A DNA stretch of 64,000 nucleotides, from assembly GCA_963731205.1 (NCBI GenBank), contig CAVSUJ010000002.1, forward strand, positions 1,922,001-1,986,000, in the 5' to 3' direction. Below are positions 63,968 through 64,000 of this stretch, one piece after another. Both the position numbers and the translations under genes were made by a program. Below the pieces are notes generated by a model that had not been told where the DNA came from, ran no database searches, and saw only the letters and a list, made by a program, of their open reading frames with translations. Numbering within the stretch: position 1 is the first letter of the stretch; each line of letters starts with the position of its first letter. The DNA comes from DATAZK01 sp963731205 (lineage in GTDB: Bacteria > Actinomycetota > Actinomycetes > Frankiales > Frankiaceae).

Positions 63968-64000
63968 AGGCGTGCGGCATAGTCCGGCGCCGGAAAACGT

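Noticed and set aside
62343..63980. A 545-codon minus-strand frame opposite rho
   Set aside because: Antisense to the conserved Rho ATPase and to the NQQGDR repeats; its hydrophobic Leu/Val repeats are a by-product of reading those repeats backwards.

Overview
The window is chromosomal DNA from a high-GC actinomycete. The evidence is GC-rich coding throughout, many GTG/TTG starts, and lineage-typical genes: the E2-E1 hybrid Kgd, Lsr2, DUF3052, DUF3105 and DUF6104 proteins, F420-dependent enzymes (LLM oxidoreductases and an F420:NADP reductase), a PASTA-less Ser/Thr kinase, LGFP repeats and an arginine-rich Rho with a long insertion. It looks like a free-living, lipid-using soil actinobacterium from the Frankia/Jatrophihabitans/Mycobacteriales neighbourhood. 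That placement is inference and I cannot name the genus. I see no phage, IS element, CRISPR array, integron or obvious genomic island.

Layout. 1-5,624: a partial membrane-anchored protein, F420:NADP reductase, PanB, a small zinc ribbon, an MDR oxidoreductase, a small membrane protein, an alpha/beta hydrolase and a DUF6104 protein. 5,634-9,354: kgd, whose frame is broken near 8,980. 9,560-13,058: a secreted zinc protease with triplicated beta-domains, DUF3052, and an NlpC/P60 lipoprotein. 13,069-17,599: an SDR, a two-component system whose kinase is frameshifted near 15,220, a secreted protein and a SnoaL-like protein. 17,589-22,286: a minus-strand, operon-like run (monooxygenase-like, SDR, LLM oxidoreductase, thiolase-like protein, HSL esterase). 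22,368-28,732: an ECF sigma factor overlapping a triple-VOC protein, TesB and an enoyl-CoA hydratase, then a cysteine-free HMG-CoA-synthase-like/DUF35 fusion beside a thiolase. 28,800-33,908: an XRE/nucleotidyltransferase-like protein, an aminotransferase, an OHCU-decarboxylase-like protein and a secreted S53-type peptidase. 33,978-40,450: a receptor kinase, single and tandem-fused CoA transferases, a second LLM enzyme and a small Cys-pair protein. 40,627-49,787: a kinase-like phosphotransferase, a GGDEF-EAL protein, pirin, Lsr2, a 630-bp gene-poor gap, a MEDS/HATPase regulator, TetR, a crotonase, DUF2461 and a STAS protein. 49,846-53,751: a PadR operator-regulator-ABC exporter module. 53,834-64,000: tRNA-Arg(CCG), a CheY-like regulator, a DUF3105 lipoprotein, argS, then lysA-hom-thrC-thrB and rho.

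How the genes fit together. Much of the middle is CoA-thioester metabolism: two enoyl-CoA hydratases, TesB, two thiolase-type proteins, three CaiB/BaiF domains, three SDRs and two F420 enzymes. The F420:NADP reductase near the left edge could supply reduced cofactor. The right end is conserved core: aspartate-family amino-acid synthesis feeding into transcription termination. Several convergent gene pairs overlap or nearly touch at their 3' ends and I see no U-tract terminators, so termination in this window is probably largely Rho-dependent.

The points most worth following are the cysteine-free HMGCS/DUF35 partner of a thiolase, the two one-base frame breaks that both sit on perfect 12-bp palindromes, the XRE-nucleotidyltransferase orphan with a perfect 13-bp inverted repeat behind it, and the triple palindrome before the PadR gene.
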